Assembly (NCBI GenBank): GCA_947479645.1
Contig: CANKAJ010000021.1
Location: forward strand, 1 to 50,049
Direction of reading: 5' to 3'
From: Betaproteobacteria bacterium
GTDB lineage: Bacteria; Pseudomonadota; Gammaproteobacteria; Burkholderiales; SG8-39
DNA length: 50,049 nt
Shown here: one piece after another, positions 10,675-21,328 of the stretch
Position numbering within the stretch: the first letter of the stretch is position 1
How the letters are laid out: each line of letters opens with the position of its first letter
Program-made: the position numbers and the translations under genes
Notes under the pieces: model-generated
What the model was told of the DNA's origin: nothing
Databases searched by the model: none
Seen by the model: only the letters and a program-made list of their open reading frames with translations

Positions 10675-11816
10675 TGAAGTACGGCATCCGCCGCACGTTC
10701 AGCGGTATTCTGCCTCAGTTGCAAGTGAATGGCCTCGAGCCGCTGCGGTAACCTTCCCCTTACAATGGGATCGGTCAAAGAGCTAATCACGGCTTGAGCA
10801 AGGTTTTCCGGCGTTGCTTCATGCTGGAGGAATTCCGGAACCAGAAATTCGCCTGCAATGATATTTGGCAACCCCACCCATGGTTGATAACGCATTCTAG
10901 ACATGATGCGCCAGCTTAGTTCTGCCATTCGATAGGTAATTACCATCGGCTTTTGAAAAAGCCCTGTCTCCAGTGTTGCCGTACCACTGGCCACAAGCAC
11001 AGCATCAGCCGCAGCAATGGCAGAACGGGCGTGACCAAATAAAATCGTCAGAGGTAGGTTTTGCGCTTCTTCAGCATACAAGGCTGTTTCAAAGATTTCT
11101 CGGGTTTGCCTTGTGACGAGCGGAACCAGGAAGTGGTTCCCTGGCCGCAATTGCTCAATTTTCCTGGCTGTACGAATGAACGTGGATGCCATGTAGCGTA
11201 ACTCTGATTGCCGACTACCTGGCAATAAGGCTATGACGTTACCAACGGGTGGCAGCCGTAATTGTTCTCTTGCAGAATACGTTTGATCGCTAACGGGAAT
11301 GATATCGGCGAGCGGGTGCCCAACATAACTAACCGGTATCCCAGCCTTTTTATAAATTTCTTCCTCAAACGGAAAGAGCACAAGCATCCGGTCAATGGCA
11401 CGACCGATAGAGCGAATTCGACTGCCACGCCACGCCCAAATGGACGGACTGACATAGTGCAATGTGCGAATCCCCTTTCGCTTCAGCACTGATTCAAGCG
11501 ACAGATTGAAATCCGGCGCATCGATTCCTATAAAAAGCGCAGGACTTTCCGAAAGCAGACGTTGAGCCAGTTTGCGACGCATTGAAACAATGCTGACGTA
11601 GTGCCGCAGTACTTCCACGTAGCCTCGAACCGCCAGACGTTCCATTGGAAACCAGCTTTGGAATCCAGCGGCCTCCATGTTAGGGCCACCAATACCAGCA
11701 AATCGAATTCCCGGCATTCGCTTACGCAAAGCGGTGATCAGATGTGCCCCGAGGAAATCTCCTGAGGCCTCACCAGCAACCATGCCGATTAACGGGCCAT
11801 TCGAGTCGTGCTTCAC
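10662..11816 (-). CDS. lpxB: Lipid-A-disaccharide synthase
   Basis: LpxB (family GT19) joins UDP-2,3-diacylglucosamine to lipid X to form the lipid A disaccharide at the inner membrane. The 384-residue protein has the [14 protein letters not shown]-terminus, [54 protein letters not shown] and the donor-site segment ASGTATLE. It overlaps lpxA by four bases (ATGA) and rnhB by 13, the classical lpxA-lpxB-rnhB order. Confidence 0.97.
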   Translation of the reverse strand: MKHDSNGPLIGMVAGEASGDFLGAHLITALRKRMPGIRFAGIGGPNMEAAGFQSWFPMERLAVRGYVEVLRHYVSIVSMRRKLAQRLLSESPALFIGIDAPDFNLSLESVLKRKGIRTLHYVSPSIWAWRGSRIRSIGRAIDRMLVLFPFEEEIYKKAGIPVSYVGHPLADIIPVSDQTYSAREQLRLPPVGNVIALLPGSRQSELRYMASTFIRTARKIEQLRPGNHFLVPLVTRQTREIFETALYAEEAQNLPLTILFGHARSAIAAADAVLVASGTATLETGLFQKPMVITYRMAELSWRIMSRMRYQPWVGLPNIIAGEFLVPEFLQHEATPENLAQAVISSLTDPIVRGRLPQRLEAIHLQLRQNTAERAADAVLQCLN

Positions 11817-12583
11817 CTGATAATGCCGCGACCAGATCTTTGCAGAAAAGCCACCAGTGGCAACAGTTCAGACGTTGTGGAGGCTTGTGCGGCAAGCGCA
11901 GTTCTCGCCTGCTCAAGCGTCAGCCCCGACTTATAAAGCGTTTTGTAGGCAGCCTTGATGCTCGCCAAGGCATTGGGCGTAAATCCACGTCGCTTCAGAC
12001 CCTCAGAGTTGATTCCAAAAGGACGAGCAGTATTGCCTGCTGCTGTTACATATGGCGGCAGATCCTGGAGCAGGATAGTTCCCATTGCTGAAATTGAATG
12101 CATGCCAATATGCACGAACTGATGAACCACGGTAAAACCGCCCAGAATGGCGTAGTCCCCAACAATGACATGGCCTGCCAATTGGGCATTGTTCGCAAAT
12201 ATGGTGTGGTTTCCGATCTGGCAGTCATGTGCAACATGCACATACGCCATCATCCAGTTGTCATTCCCTACTCGCGTTGAACCTGCATCCTGAACAGTGC
12301 CGCGATTGAACGTACAAAACTCCCGAATGGTATTTCCATCACCAATTTCCAGTGTAGTTGGCTCATTGGCATACTTCTTATCCTGGGGCGCTCCACCGAT
12401 CGATGAATATGGTGAAAAGCGATTATTCCTACCAATACGAGTCGGCCCTTCAATTACCACATGCGAGCCTATGATTGTTTCTTCACCAATTTCGACATTT
12501 GCACCGACTATTGAATAAGCACCGATGCTGACCCCGGTTGCCAATCTTGCGTCCGGACTGACTATCGCAGTTGGATGAATCAT
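11813..12583 (-). CDS. lpxA: UDP-N-acetylglucosamine O-acyltransferase
   Basis: LpxA transfers the first acyl chain from acyl-ACP to UDP-GlcNAc. Starting from the ATG at 12583, whose ATGA overlaps the fabZ stop, the protein has 256 residues. It is a left-handed beta-helix of hexapeptide repeats with His116 and His119 in [12 protein letters not shown] (the catalytic histidine region), then VHQFVHIG and [12 protein letters not shown], and an alpha-helical C-terminal part. A longer reading from 12601 is unlikely because the homologous N-terminus begins MIHPTAIV. Confidence 0.97.
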   Translation of the reverse strand: MIHPTAIVSPDARLATGVSIGAYSIVGANVEIGEETIIGSHVVIEGPTRIGRNNRFSPYSSIGGAPQDKKYANEPTTLEIGDGNTIREFCTFNRGTVQDAGSTRVGNDNWMMAYVHVAHDCQIGNHTIFANNAQLAGHVIVGDYAILGGFTVVHQFVHIGMHSISAMGTILLQDLPPYVTAAGNTARPFGINSEGLKRRGFTPNALASIKAAYKTLYKSGLTLEQARTALAAQASTTSELLPLVAFLQRSGRGIIR

Positions 12584-13014
12584 ATGGCCCGTACAGTGCA
12601 CATCAGTTTGGCTTCAGCAGCCAGTGCTTCACCAACCTTTGCCTGTACCAAGAATTTCCATATCCCTCGCACATTTCGCTCGATACGCGCTTCTAACTGG
12701 AGTTGATCTCCTGGGATTACCGGACGTTTGAACCGTGCATCATCTATTCCTACAAAGTAGTAGACCGATTTTTCATCCGGCTTATTCCCCAAGGTCTTGA
12801 ATGACAGAATCGCTGATATTTGGGCCAATGCTTCAATAATCAATACACCAGGCATGACCGGGTGATGAGGAAAATGCCCCTGAAAAAAGGGCTCATTGAT
12901 ACTGACATTCTTGATCCCGACTATATGTTTTCCCGGTTCACATTCCAGAACCCTATCAACCAATAATATCGGGTATCGATGCGGGAGATATTGAAGAATT
13001 TCATGAATATCCAT
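12580..13014 (-). CDS. fabZ: 3-hydroxyacyl-ACP dehydratase
   Basis: FabZ dehydrates 3-hydroxyacyl-ACP in fatty acid elongation and competes with LpxA and LpxD for that substrate. The 144-residue hot-dog-fold protein starts [20 protein letters not shown]. It shows the active-site segment [13 protein letters not shown] with His47 and the catalytic Glu61 in IIEALAQ. It begins three bases after lpxD and overlaps lpxA by four bases. Confidence 0.97.
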   Translation of the reverse strand: MDIHEILQYLPHRYPILLVDRVLECEPGKHIVGIKNVSINEPFFQGHFPHHPVMPGVLIIEALAQISAILSFKTLGNKPDEKSVYYFVGIDDARFKRPVIPGDQLQLEARIERNVRGIWKFLVQAKVGEALAAEAKLMCTVRAI

Positions 13015-13017
13015 AAT

Positions 13018-14136
13018 TCAGCCTCTGGTAGATTTGCGCGTACGTTGGCGCTTGATTTTCGTGTCGATGGATTCGGAGATCCGCTTGGGACTGTCAGGCG
13101 TCACCGCTGAAAGTAAGTCCTCGAGTTTTCGAATACGCGCTTCCAAAGCATCCAGGTTTCTGGCAACACTTGCAGAACGTCCCCATTGCCGATGCTCACT
13201 GAAAGGATAGACACCGGTGTACGTTCCCGACTTGAGTATCGATTTCGTAATAACGGTGGCAGCTGAAATATTCACGTGGTCAGCAATTTCAAGATGACCA
13301 AGTACTATCGCACCACCACCAATAGTGCAATGTCGTCCAATACGCGCACTGCCAGCAATTCCGACACAACCAGCAAGCGCGCTGTGAGCACCAATATGAA
13401 CGTTGTGTCCTACTTGAATTTGATTATCAAGTTTTACGCCATCCTCTATTACGGTGTCATCAAGCGCACCGCGATCTATGGTCGAATTCGCGCCAATTTC
13501 AACATCGTCACCGATGATTACTCCACCCGTTTGAGGAATCTTCAGCCAAGCCCCATCTTTCAGCGCCAATCCAAAACCATCCGCCCCAATGACAACACCA
13601 GCGTGAAATATCACTCGATTTCCTATTCTGCAGCCTGGATAAACCGAGACCCCATTATGGAGTTTTGAGTCTGTACCTATGACACTATCATCCCCGATAT
13701 AGCAACCAGGCCCAAGCCAAGTGCCCTCGCCAATATGTACTCGATATCCAACGTACGAATTTGCGTCAATTTGAGCGGTGGCAGCGATATGAGCGTCTGC
13801 TTCAATTACCGCGGAGGGATGCACGCCTGGAATGGGTTTTGGTGCAGGTTCCAAAAATCTTGAAACTTGAGCAAAGTACAAATAGGGATCATCACAAAGA
13901 ATTCTCGGAAGATCTGTTGTATTTCGCTCAGAGTAGGGCAATATTACTGCTGCAGCGCGCGTTGATTTCAGCAGTGGTCTATACCTTGCCTGACTCAAAA
14001 AAGTGATGTCGCCAGGTCCGGCACTTTGCAGCGATGCAATCCGATCTATCACTGTGTCAGGATTGCCAAGAAGTTCGCCGCCAATACATTCCACCAACGC
14101 AGCTAGCTTTGTAGGCTTGGGCGCCATGGTCACCAT
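13018..14136 (-). CDS. lpxD: UDP-3-O-acylglucosamine N-acyltransferase
   Basis: LpxD adds the second, amide-linked acyl chain in lipid A synthesis. The 372-residue protein has the uridine-binding N-terminal domain (to about 100), a long left-handed beta-helix of hexapeptide repeats including DNQIQVGHNVHIGAH with the catalytic His, and an extended C-terminal helix. It ends in a basic tail (KIKRQRTRKSTRG) somewhat longer than in E. coli. The ATG at 14136 is used because AAGGA lies seven bases upstream; a second ATG three codons later has worse spacing. The gene begins ten bases after skp. Confidence 0.96.
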   Translation of the reverse strand: MVTMAPKPTKLAALVECIGGELLGNPDTVIDRIASLQSAGPGDITFLSQARYRPLLKSTRAAAVILPYSERNTTDLPRILCDDPYLYFAQVSRFLEPAPKPIPGVHPSAVIEADAHIAATAQIDANSYVGYRVHIGEGTWLGPGCYIGDDSVIGTDSKLHNGVSVYPGCRIGNRVIFHAGVVIGADGFGLALKDGAWLKIPQTGGVIIGDDVEIGANSTIDRGALDDTVIEDGVKLDNQIQVGHNVHIGAHSALAGCVGIAGSARIGRHCTIGGGAIVLGHLEIADHVNISAATVITKSILKSGTYTGVYPFSEHRQWGRSASVARNLDALEARIRKLEDLLSAVTPDSPKRISESIDTKIKRQRTRKSTRG

Positions 14137-14146
14137 GGCCCGATCC

Positions 14147-14677
14147 TTACTTCGCTGCAGGTTTGCTATCGTCCAGAGCCTTTATGACTTTATCCGTAAT
14201 GTCAATTCGAGGATCCGCCCAGACAGCTTCCTGAAAAACGATATCATATTTCTCAACTTCAGCAATCTGGCGCACTGCCCTATTGGCGCGCTCAAGAATA
14301 CCCGCCAATTCCTCGTTGCGTCGTTGATTAAGATCCTCACGCAATTCCCTTTGCTTGCGTTGGAAGTCACGATCAAGATCGGTCAGTTCACGCTCCTTGT
14401 TGCGTCGTTCAGTCTCGGACATAGTAGGCGCATTTCTCTGCAGATTGTCCTGTACCCGTTTGAGCTGATCGGCCATCTTGGCCAATTCCTGATCTCGTTT
14501 GGAGAACTCCAATTCAATTTTCTTCTGAGCACGCACGGCTGGGGCTGCGTCTCGAAGTATTCGATCCAAATTGACAAAGCCGATACGCCCTTGAGCAACA
14601 GCGCTTCCTACAAATGTAGAATTTGCTATTAGAAAAACAAAACCCAACACTAAGCTACGCTTACTTATCACCTTCAT
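14147..14677 (-). CDS. skp: Periplasmic chaperone Skp/OmpH
   Basis: Skp holds unfolded outer-membrane proteins in the periplasm and delivers them to BamA, whose gene is just upstream. The 176-residue precursor has a signal peptide cleaved after SAVAQ, the GRIGFVNLDRILRDAAPA core start, and a long charged coiled-coil stretch from about residue 50 to 125 that makes the tentacles. IVFQEAVWADPRIDITDKVIKAL returns to the core. Position between bamA and lpxD is conserved in proteobacteria. Confidence 0.93.
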   Translation of the reverse strand: MKVISKRSLVLGFVFLIANSTFVGSAVAQGRIGFVNLDRILRDAAPAVRAQKKIELEFSKRDQELAKMADQLKRVQDNLQRNAPTMSETERRNKERELTDLDRDFQRKQRELREDLNQRRNEELAGILERANRAVRQIAEVEKYDIVFQEAVWADPRIDITDKVIKALDDSKPAAK

Positions 14678-14732
14678 CTCCTAAGGAACGCTGTGGTTCC
14701 CTTACGGTATCACTTTGAATTATACCGTTCGA

Positions 14733-17027
14733 CTAGAACACTTGTCCGAGTTGGAACTGAATACGATCAGTTCTATCCCCTACTTTTTCATTTAAGGCCT
14801 TTGCAATACTAATTTTGATTGGTCCAAAGGGTGAGTTCCAAGCAAATCCGAGTCCGGCACCATAACGCATGTCACCCAAGTCCACTTTTTGGCCGTTCCC
14901 ATAAACTTGGCCAGCATCAAGAAAAACGCTCAGCCGCATGGAACGGTCATTGCCAACGCCCGGCATGGGAAATAACAATTCCGCATTCCCAACAATGCGC
15001 TTATTTCCCCCTAGCCTAGAGCCATCAACATCCGTAGGACCTAATGAATTGGGCGCAAAGGCACGAACTGTATTTGCACCACCAGCATAGTAGTTCTTCC
15101 AGAAGGGTAAAGGTTGGCCTCCAAATCCATTTGCAATGCCAACCTCTCCATTCAACATAAAAGTCAAGGTTCTCGTTAAAGGCTTGTACCATTGATTTTG
15201 ATAATTGGCGCGGTAGTATTTCAGGCTACCCGGTGGAACTGCGAACTCCCCTGTCGCGCGCTGCACATGTCCGCTGGTGGTCCAGATTGCGCTGTCTCGA
15301 GTATCCTGCTGCCACCCAGTAGAACCCAGTAAAGATGAATAGGACGATCCATATTGTGAAGTAAAAGCCAAGATGCGGGGCGGCGAATCAAAGAAGGTAT
15401 CAAGTTTTGTCCGGTCAACACTCAGTCCAAAACTGATGCGATCGACATCGGTGACCGGGTAACCAAACCGCACTCCACCACCTAGAGAGAGGGTTCTATA
15501 ATTTCCGAGCGACAAGGAACTTGGATCACTTCGACGAAGATAAGTATCAAAACCACGACTCACACCATCCACTGTGTAATAGGGATCGGTATAAGACACT
15601 CCTAGGTTGGTGTTGACCTTGCTGGTATTGGCTGCTATTGAAAGCGCTTTCCCACTTCCAAATACATTATTTTGCGAAACTGAGCCTTGGATAACCACTT
15701 TTTCTTGGGTCGAAAATCCAAGTCCTAAAAGCAGAGCCCCGGTTGGCTGTTCTTTGACCTTCACAAGGACATCAACCTGATCCGAAGTACCCGCCACTGG
15801 CGGTGTTTCTATATTGACCTCTGAAAAAAATGAGGTTCTTTCAAGACGTTTCTTCGAGTTTTGAATTTTCTCTGTATCGTAGTAGGCGTTTTCAAGCTGC
15901 CGAAGTTCTCGACGAGCAACCTCGTCTCTGGTACGGCTATTACCCACAACATCGATTCGACGCACATAGACACGCCGCCCGGGGTCAATCATCACCGTGA
16001 ACATGGCGGTACGTTTGTCGCGATCAAGTTCAGGCACTGCATTGGCATTTGCGAAAGCATAACCATCCCTTCCGAGACGATCTGTAATCGCTTTTGTACT
16101 CTCAGTCAGTTTTTCACGACTAAACGCCTCGCCTTCCTTCAGTGTTATCAGTTTTCGAAGCTCTTCTTCCGGAACTAGCAGTTCACCACCCAATTTAACG
16201 CCACTTACCGTGTACTTTTCTCCCTCGGTAATATTTATCGTTAAGTAGATGTCACGCTTCTCAGGAGTGATTGATACTTGCGTTGAATCAATAGTGAAAT
16301 CAAGATAGCCGCGATTAAGATAAAACGAACGTAGCCCATCAAGATCCCCGGCCAGTTTTTGGCGAGAGTACTGATCATTTTTCGTGTACCAGGACATCCA
16401 TCCCGTCGTTTGGGAATTAAATAAATCCAGTAGGTCCTTGTCACGGAATACTTGATTTCCTACGATATTGATCGATTTTATTTTTGCTGCTTCACCTTCA
16501 TCCACTGAAAAATTGATCCCAACCCGGTTTCGTTCCAATGGTGTAACAGTAGTTGTGACCTGAGCTGCATAGTGACCTCGAGACTGATAGTTTCGCTTAA
16601 TCTCCTGTTCAGCCTGTTCAAGCTGGGCTCGATCAAATACACGCCCTTCCTGAAATCCTACGTCACGTAATGACTTCTTGATGTCTTCTGGTTTAAAGGA
16701 TTTCATCCCTACGAAATCAAGCGCTGCGATTGCGGGACGTTCTTCGACGAAAACGATCAATACATCCTTTTCAACTTCCAGTCTCACATCGCGGAAGAAT
16801 CCGGTTCCGAATAATGCACGCAGGGCCTGAGCGGCTTTCTCATCAGTCATCGTCTCGCCGACTTTGACTGGCAGGTAGTTGAATACAGTACCGGCTTCTA
16901 TGCGTTGAATACCCTCGACTCTAATATCGCGAACGATAAAAGGGTCGAATGCACTTGCCAACCCAGGCAAAAGAGCAAGTGCCAGAACAGCCGGATACAT
17001 ATAACGATGCAGCATATTGTTTTTCAT
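14733..17027 (-). CDS. bamA: Outer-membrane protein assembly factor BamA
   Basis: BamA inserts beta-barrel proteins into the outer membrane. The 764-residue precursor has a signal peptide (cleaved after GLASA), five POTRA domains (about 26-420; the first begins FIVRDIRVEGIQRIE) and a C-terminal 16-strand barrel ending in the expected beta-signal, QFQLGQVF, with a terminal Phe. The loop-6 motif, normally VRGF or VRGY, reads VRAF (Ala at residue 656), a change at one of the most conserved positions of the Omp85 family. Everything else looks intact. It sits between rseP and skp. Confidence 0.97.
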   Translation of the reverse strand: MKNNMLHRYMYPAVLALALLPGLASAFDPFIVRDIRVEGIQRIEAGTVFNYLPVKVGETMTDEKAAQALRALFGTGFFRDVRLEVEKDVLIVFVEERPAIAALDFVGMKSFKPEDIKKSLRDVGFQEGRVFDRAQLEQAEQEIKRNYQSRGHYAAQVTTTVTPLERNRVGINFSVDEGEAAKIKSINIVGNQVFRDKDLLDLFNSQTTGWMSWYTKNDQYSRQKLAGDLDGLRSFYLNRGYLDFTIDSTQVSITPEKRDIYLTINITEGEKYTVSGVKLGGELLVPEEELRKLITLKEGEAFSREKLTESTKAITDRLGRDGYAFANANAVPELDRDKRTAMFTVMIDPGRRVYVRRIDVVGNSRTRDEVARRELRQLENAYYDTEKIQNSKKRLERTSFFSEVNIETPPVAGTSDQVDVLVKVKEQPTGALLLGLGFSTQEKVVIQGSVSQNNVFGSGKALSIAANTSKVNTNLGVSYTDPYYTVDGVSRGFDTYLRRSDPSSLSLGNYRTLSLGGGVRFGYPVTDVDRISFGLSVDRTKLDTFFDSPPRILAFTSQYGSSYSSLLGSTGWQQDTRDSAIWTTSGHVQRATGEFAVPPGSLKYYRANYQNQWYKPLTRTLTFMLNGEVGIANGFGGQPLPFWKNYYAGGANTVRAFAPNSLGPTDVDGSRLGGNKRIVGNAELLFPMPGVGNDRSMRLSVFLDAGQVYGNGQKVDLGDMRYGAGLGFAWNSPFGPIKISIAKALNEKVGDRTDRIQFQLGQVF

Positions 17028-17052
17028 AATTCGGCATCTCGCCGCGATGGTG

Positions 17053-17072
17053 AAAATGCCTTTTTACAGGCA
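17053..17072 (-). terminator. Weak hairpin with T-run between rseP and bamA
   Basis: On the minus strand TGCCT and AGGCA form a five-base stem with a six-base loop, followed by TTTT. It lies in the 64-base gap between the rseP stop and the bamA start. The stem is short, so it is at most a partial terminator or an mRNA processing site within the operon. Confidence 0.25.
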
Positions 17073-17091
17073 GAAGTTTTCGAACAGGGCA

Positions 17092-18465
17092 TTAGCTGGA
17101 AAGCGCACGACTGATATCGTTGAAAAAAGCAAAAGCCATTAGTACAAGTAACAACGCGAGGCCGAGACGCTGCCCCATATCCATCATGCGCTCAGAAACC
17201 GGACTTCCCTTGAATAACTCGATCATATAATACATCAAGTGTCCGCCATCCAATAACGGGATGGGAAGCAGATTCAAAACACCCAAACTAATACTGATCA
17301 AAGCGAGAAAAGACAGGTATGGCGCCAATCCGAGTTGCGCCGACTGCCCCGCGTAATCGGCAATCGTAATTGGCCCAGAAAGATTGCGCCACGATACATC
17401 ACCTGTGACCATTTTAACAATCATACGCAAACTGAAAGTAGCCGTATCCCAAGTCCTGATTACAGCCATGCGAAAAGATGTCAGCACACCATGGTGCATG
17501 ACAGTCATCAGGTCTCGCATTGCCTGTTCAGGCAATTCCGGGCCTGCACCAATCCGGCCAATTCGGCCATCACTTTTTTCTGGGCTCTGAACAGACTGCG
17601 GAGTCAGTGAAACAAGCATTCTTTCATTTTGCCGCACAGTTTCAATTGTAATCTGCATCCCGGGATGTTCGCGGATAGCTTGAACTATGTCATCCCACGA
17701 TCCCATTTTTATACCATCGATGGACAACACATGATCCCCCGGACGCAAGCCGGCTATCTCCGCCACATCATTGGGGACCAGTTTTCCGATGACCGGTGGC
17801 GCCACCGGACGAAACAGACGCAATCCAATTCTTTTTAGAGGGTCCCCCTCAAGATCGTCAATCTGAAACCCAGTCAGATCCAGCCTACGCCAGGCCAGTT
17901 CATTTTTGGTGTTGATTACTTCCAACTGTACGGGACGCCTTTCTATCGCGGACTGCAATATCCGCCAGCGTGCATCCTGCCAAGTTGATATGGTTTCCCC
18001 ATCAATCGCTCGGATGGTTTCACCTGACTGCAGCCCACTAAGTGCCGCTATTGACTGCACATCCGGTTTTGCCAATATGGGTTTTGCTTCCTGCACGCCA
18101 TTGAGAAACAGGACCCAGTACACGAATATTGCCAATATGAAATTGGCAATCGGTCCTGCGGAAACAATAGCTATTCTTTTCCAGATTTGCTGTCGATTGA
18201 AGGCGCGCATCAGTTCGCTGTTTGCAACAACGCCCTCCCTTTCATCCAGCATTTTCACATAGCCGCCGATAGGCAGGATCGAAAGCGACCACTGTGTCCC
18301 GTCACGTCCAAAGGGACGTTCCCACAATACTTTGCCAAAGCCCAGTGAGAATCGCAGAACTTTTACGCCACACCATTTCGCAACTAAAAAATGTCCTAAC
18401 TCGTGAATTGCAATCAGCACACCCAATGCCACCAGGAAAGCACCTATCGTGACAAGGACACTCAC
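17092..18465 (-). CDS. rseP: Site-2 protease RseP (sigma-E regulator)
   Basis: RseP is an inner-membrane zinc metalloprotease that cuts anti-sigma factor RseA inside the membrane and releases sigma-E. Taking the GTG at 18465, which overlaps the dxr stop as GTGA, gives 457 residues beginning [20 protein letters not shown]. The zinc motif HELGH is at 21-25, and the third ligand lies in the LLDGGH segment near the C-terminus. Two PDZ domains lie in the periplasmic middle part (the second around [12 protein letters not shown]). About four membrane segments are visible. Longer starts within dxr are not supported. Adjacent bamA fits envelope quality control. Confidence 0.95.
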   Translation of the reverse strand: MSVLVTIGAFLVALGVLIAIHELGHFLVAKWCGVKVLRFSLGFGKVLWERPFGRDGTQWSLSILPIGGYVKMLDEREGVVANSELMRAFNRQQIWKRIAIVSAGPIANFILAIFVYWVLFLNGVQEAKPILAKPDVQSIAALSGLQSGETIRAIDGETISTWQDARWRILQSAIERRPVQLEVINTKNELAWRRLDLTGFQIDDLEGDPLKRIGLRLFRPVAPPVIGKLVPNDVAEIAGLRPGDHVLSIDGIKMGSWDDIVQAIREHPGMQITIETVRQNERMLVSLTPQSVQSPEKSDGRIGRIGAGPELPEQAMRDLMTVMHHGVLTSFRMAVIRTWDTATFSLRMIVKMVTGDVSWRNLSGPITIADYAGQSAQLGLAPYLSFLALISISLGVLNLLPIPLLDGGHLMYYMIELFKGSPVSERMMDMGQRLGLALLLVLMAFAFFNDISRALSS

Positions 18466-19652
18466 GCCGCATTTACCTTTAGTTCTGAAATCAGGTTCGT
18501 CGCACACTCTCTCGCAATTTTATCCGCGATGAGCACGTCGTCCAAACACCTGATCGTTGCTACGTCAACTAACGAGAGCGTCTCTTCGATGACATCGGTT
18601 ATCCGCAAGAAAGGTAGGCGCAAATTCAAGAATGCGGCTACCGCAATCTCATTGGCGGCATTCATGATCGTCGGCGCAGTTCCGCCGGCTGCCAGCGCCT
18701 CATAGGCAATTCGCAACGAAGGAAATCGATCCATATCTGGCCGCTCGAAAGTGAGTGTGCCGATTGATGCCAGATCGAGGGAATACACCCCTGATTCAAT
18801 TCTGTCGGGATAGGATAAGGCTTGGGCGATTGGCGTTCGCATATCAGGATTACCGAGCTGAGCGATAACAGATGCGTCTGCGTACTCAACCATTGAATGA
18901 ATGACACTCTGTGGATGAATGACCACTTCAATTTGCTCGCTACTCGCGTCAAAGAGCCAGTGCGCCTCGATAATTTCCAGTGCCTTGTTCATCATCGTGG
19001 CCGAATCAACGGAAATTTTTCGTCCCATCACCCAATTGGGATGAGCGCAGGCCTCATCCGGCGTAACTCTGCTCAATTCGTCACGCTGTCGCTGTCGGAA
19101 AGGACCACCAGATGCAGTCAACACGACTTTTCTGACCCCTTTTTGTTGCAAGGTTCGACTATTCTCGTAGGGCAGACACTGGAAAATGGCATTATGTTCA
19201 CTATCGATCGGAAGCAGAATACTCCCACTGGCACGGACAGCATCCATAAAAATCGGACCGGCCATCACAAGTGCCTCTTTGTTTGCCAGAAGAATGCGCT
19301 TCCCCGCATTTGCCGCCGCAAGCGTCGCAGCCAGTCCTGCGGCGCCGACTATCGCCGCTACCACGCAATCCACCTCCGGCTGGATCACGGCTTGAACAAG
19401 GCTGTCAGGACCCGTCAGTATCTCGGTATTCAGCCCGGAATCCTGTATAAGGCGCCGCAACTCAATAGCCGCATTTTCATTCGAAATACAAGCGATCCTT
19501 GGACGAAATTGTCGGCACAGCGCAGCAAGCTCGTCAACAGCGGTATTCGCGGTCAACACATGCACCTTGAACCGATCCGGATGTCGCGCTATGACATCCA
19601 GCGTGCTCTTTCCGATGGACCCGGTGGCTCCTAGTATGGCTACTTGCTGCAT
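18462..19652 (-). CDS. dxr: 1-deoxy-D-xylulose 5-phosphate reductoisomerase
   Basis: Dxr makes 2-C-methyl-D-erythritol 4-phosphate in the non-mevalonate isoprenoid pathway, supplying precursors for UppS two genes downstream. The 396-residue protein has the NADPH motif GATGSIG (8-14), [11 protein letters not shown], the substrate loop TASGGPFR, the metal-binding [12 protein letters not shown] and [17 protein letters not shown] segments. It ends by overlapping rseP and starts six bases after cdsA. Confidence 0.97.
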   Translation of the reverse strand: MQQVAILGATGSIGKSTLDVIARHPDRFKVHVLTANTAVDELAALCRQFRPRIACISNENAAIELRRLIQDSGLNTEILTGPDSLVQAVIQPEVDCVVAAIVGAAGLAATLAAANAGKRILLANKEALVMAGPIFMDAVRASGSILLPIDSEHNAIFQCLPYENSRTLQQKGVRKVVLTASGGPFRQRQRDELSRVTPDEACAHPNWVMGRKISVDSATMMNKALEIIEAHWLFDASSEQIEVVIHPQSVIHSMVEYADASVIAQLGNPDMRTPIAQALSYPDRIESGVYSLDLASIGTLTFERPDMDRFPSLRIAYEALAAGGTAPTIMNAANEIAVAAFLNLRLPFLRITDVIEETLSLVDVATIRCLDDVLIADKIARECATNLISELKVNAA

Positions 19653-19658
19653 GGCAGT

Positions 19659-20471
19659 TCAACCAAGATAAAAAAGCGCTGCAATCGGCAATATCGGCAA
19701 TAGTGCATCTACCCGATCCAGAATACCGCCGTGACCCGGCAGCAGACCACTACTATCCTTTACGCCGACAATGCGTTTCAAATAGGACTCCAGCAGATCC
19801 CCAACAATACCGGCACTCGCAAGCACCAACCAGAGCATCACTAACAGAGTGGGGAGCATACTATGCTCGGCAAGCCACCCGGGGGTAATCAACGGCTTTA
19901 TGAACAGAGTACTGATGATCGCATAACTCAATACCGCCGCAAGCGCGCCATATACTCCTTCCCAGGTCTTGCCGGGGCTAACATCGGGGGCCAGTTTGTG
20001 GCGACCAAAAGAGCGTCCCGTAAAATAAGCCGCAGAATCAGATACCCAGGCTATGGCCATGATTGCCAATAAGAGCCCTGGCATAATGGTGCGAAGTTCG
20101 ACGAGCGCCAACTGCACGGGTATCAATACCACCGTACCCATGAGGAGCCTGGGGACTATACCTGTAATCCTGGGGCGCCGCCAAAGCAACCAAGGGGCAA
20201 TCAATATCCAGAATAGTAGAGATACACAATAAGCCAGTTTGTGCGTCCAAGACAATTCAGTGTAGGTAATAACAATTGCGACACACACAATGAACAGTGT
20301 ATAGGGAATCCTCTTGAGTGCTGTCAATCCACTCAAACCAGCCCATTCCCATGCACAACCGTAAAGTACACAAAATGTAACTAGAATCCATGCTTCGCGA
20401 GCAAGCAGAAACAAGGCGGGAATAAATAGGACTGCGAGAATAAATGCAGTCAAAATACGCTGACTCAGCAT
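19659..20471 (-). CDS. cdsA: Phosphatidate cytidylyltransferase
   Basis: CdsA makes CDP-diacylglycerol from phosphatidate and CTP, the branch-point step of phospholipid synthesis. The 270-residue protein is strongly hydrophobic with seven or eight membrane segments. It carries the family signature in its second half: SPGKTWEGVYGALAA, GDLLESYLKR and then KDSSGLLPGHGGILDRVDALL. It lies between uppS and dxr, the common order. Confidence 0.95.
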   Translation of the reverse strand: MLSQRILTAFILAVLFIPALFLLAREAWILVTFCVLYGCAWEWAGLSGLTALKRIPYTLFIVCVAIVITYTELSWTHKLAYCVSLLFWILIAPWLLWRRPRITGIVPRLLMGTVVLIPVQLALVELRTIMPGLLLAIMAIAWVSDSAAYFTGRSFGRHKLAPDVSPGKTWEGVYGALAAVLSYAIISTLFIKPLITPGWLAEHSMLPTLLVMLWLVLASAGIVGDLLESYLKRIVGVKDSSGLLPGHGGILDRVDALLPILPIAALFYLG

Positions 20472-20505
20472 ATGAAGCAGGAGATTCCCGGGAGGGTGAA
20501 TGAAT

Positions 20506-21297
20506 TCAGGCTAACTTTGGGCGTCCGGATCTGGCTTTGCTTTCCTGATCTGACTCCAGTTGCTCGCTTGTACGTCCAAAGCGTCGCTCTCTCTGTCGAT
20601 ACCAGAGGATTGCTTCATCGAGAGACGCCGTATTGAAATCCGGCCAAAGGGTGGTAGTGAAATAAAGTTCAGTATATGCAAGTTGCCACAGTAGAAAATT
20701 GCTTATGCGCTGCTCCCCACCAGTCCGTATGAACAGGTCTGGCTCCGGGGCATAGCTCATCGCCAGATGAGGGGCTAACAACTCTTCAGTAAATACAGTA
20801 ACTGGGGCGCTATTTTTTTCAACTGCGCGATTCATCGCCTGCAGAAGATCCCAGCGGCCGCCATAATTGGCGGCAATAGTGAGTGTCAATTTGTGATTTT
20901 CCGCTGTCAGCGCTTCGCCTCTCTGCACCAGCTCACAAATGCGCTCGCCAAAGGGCTCGATATCGCCAATTACCTTGAGCCGAATGCCATATTCATGAAT
21001 TTTCTCAAGCTCATCTTCAAGAACAGCGAGAAACATCTGTCGCAGCACGGACACTTCGGCTGCAGGCCGCCGCCAATTTTCTGAACTGAATGCAAAAACA
21101 GTCAAGAATTCTATTTGTCGCTTGATGCAGGTTTGTATGGTCACCCTCAGCGCTTCCACTCCACGCTGATGGCCTGCGACACGAGGAAGAAATCGACTTT
21201 TAGCCCACCGCCCATTGCCATCCATAATCACTGCTACGTGACGAGGCACATCCCCAGAAATTGGTATCTTTCGCGTCGAACTTTGGAAGATGGCCAT
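20506..21297 (-). CDS. uppS: Undecaprenyl diphosphate synthase
   Basis: UppS condenses eight isopentenyl units on farnesyl diphosphate to give the C55 carrier lipid for peptidoglycan and O-antigen. From the ATG at 21297 the protein has 263 residues. Motifs include VAVIMDGNGRWAK with the essential Asp, GHQRGVEALR, TVFAFSSENWRRP, ANYGGRWDLLQA and DLFIRTGGEQRISNFLLWQ. An upstream ATG at 21381 would overlap frr by 53 bases and adds a tail unlike the family. The basic Arg/Lys-rich C-terminus is slightly longer than in E. coli. Confidence 0.95.
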   Translation of the reverse strand: MAIFQSSTRKIPISGDVPRHVAVIMDGNGRWAKSRFLPRVAGHQRGVEALRVTIQTCIKRQIEFLTVFAFSSENWRRPAAEVSVLRQMFLAVLEDELEKIHEYGIRLKVIGDIEPFGERICELVQRGEALTAENHKLTLTIAANYGGRWDLLQAMNRAVEKNSAPVTVFTEELLAPHLAMSYAPEPDLFIRTGGEQRISNFLLWQLAYTELYFTTTLWPDFNTASLDEAILWYRQRERRFGRTSEQLESDQESKARSGRPKLA

Positions 21298-21328
21298 TTG
21301 CTTGATCGTCGCTGCTCGATTACGAGCA

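Noticed and set aside
17028-17091. Sigma-E promoter before bamA
   Set aside because: A GAAAACTT-like element is present on the minus strand but no matching -10 at the right distance.
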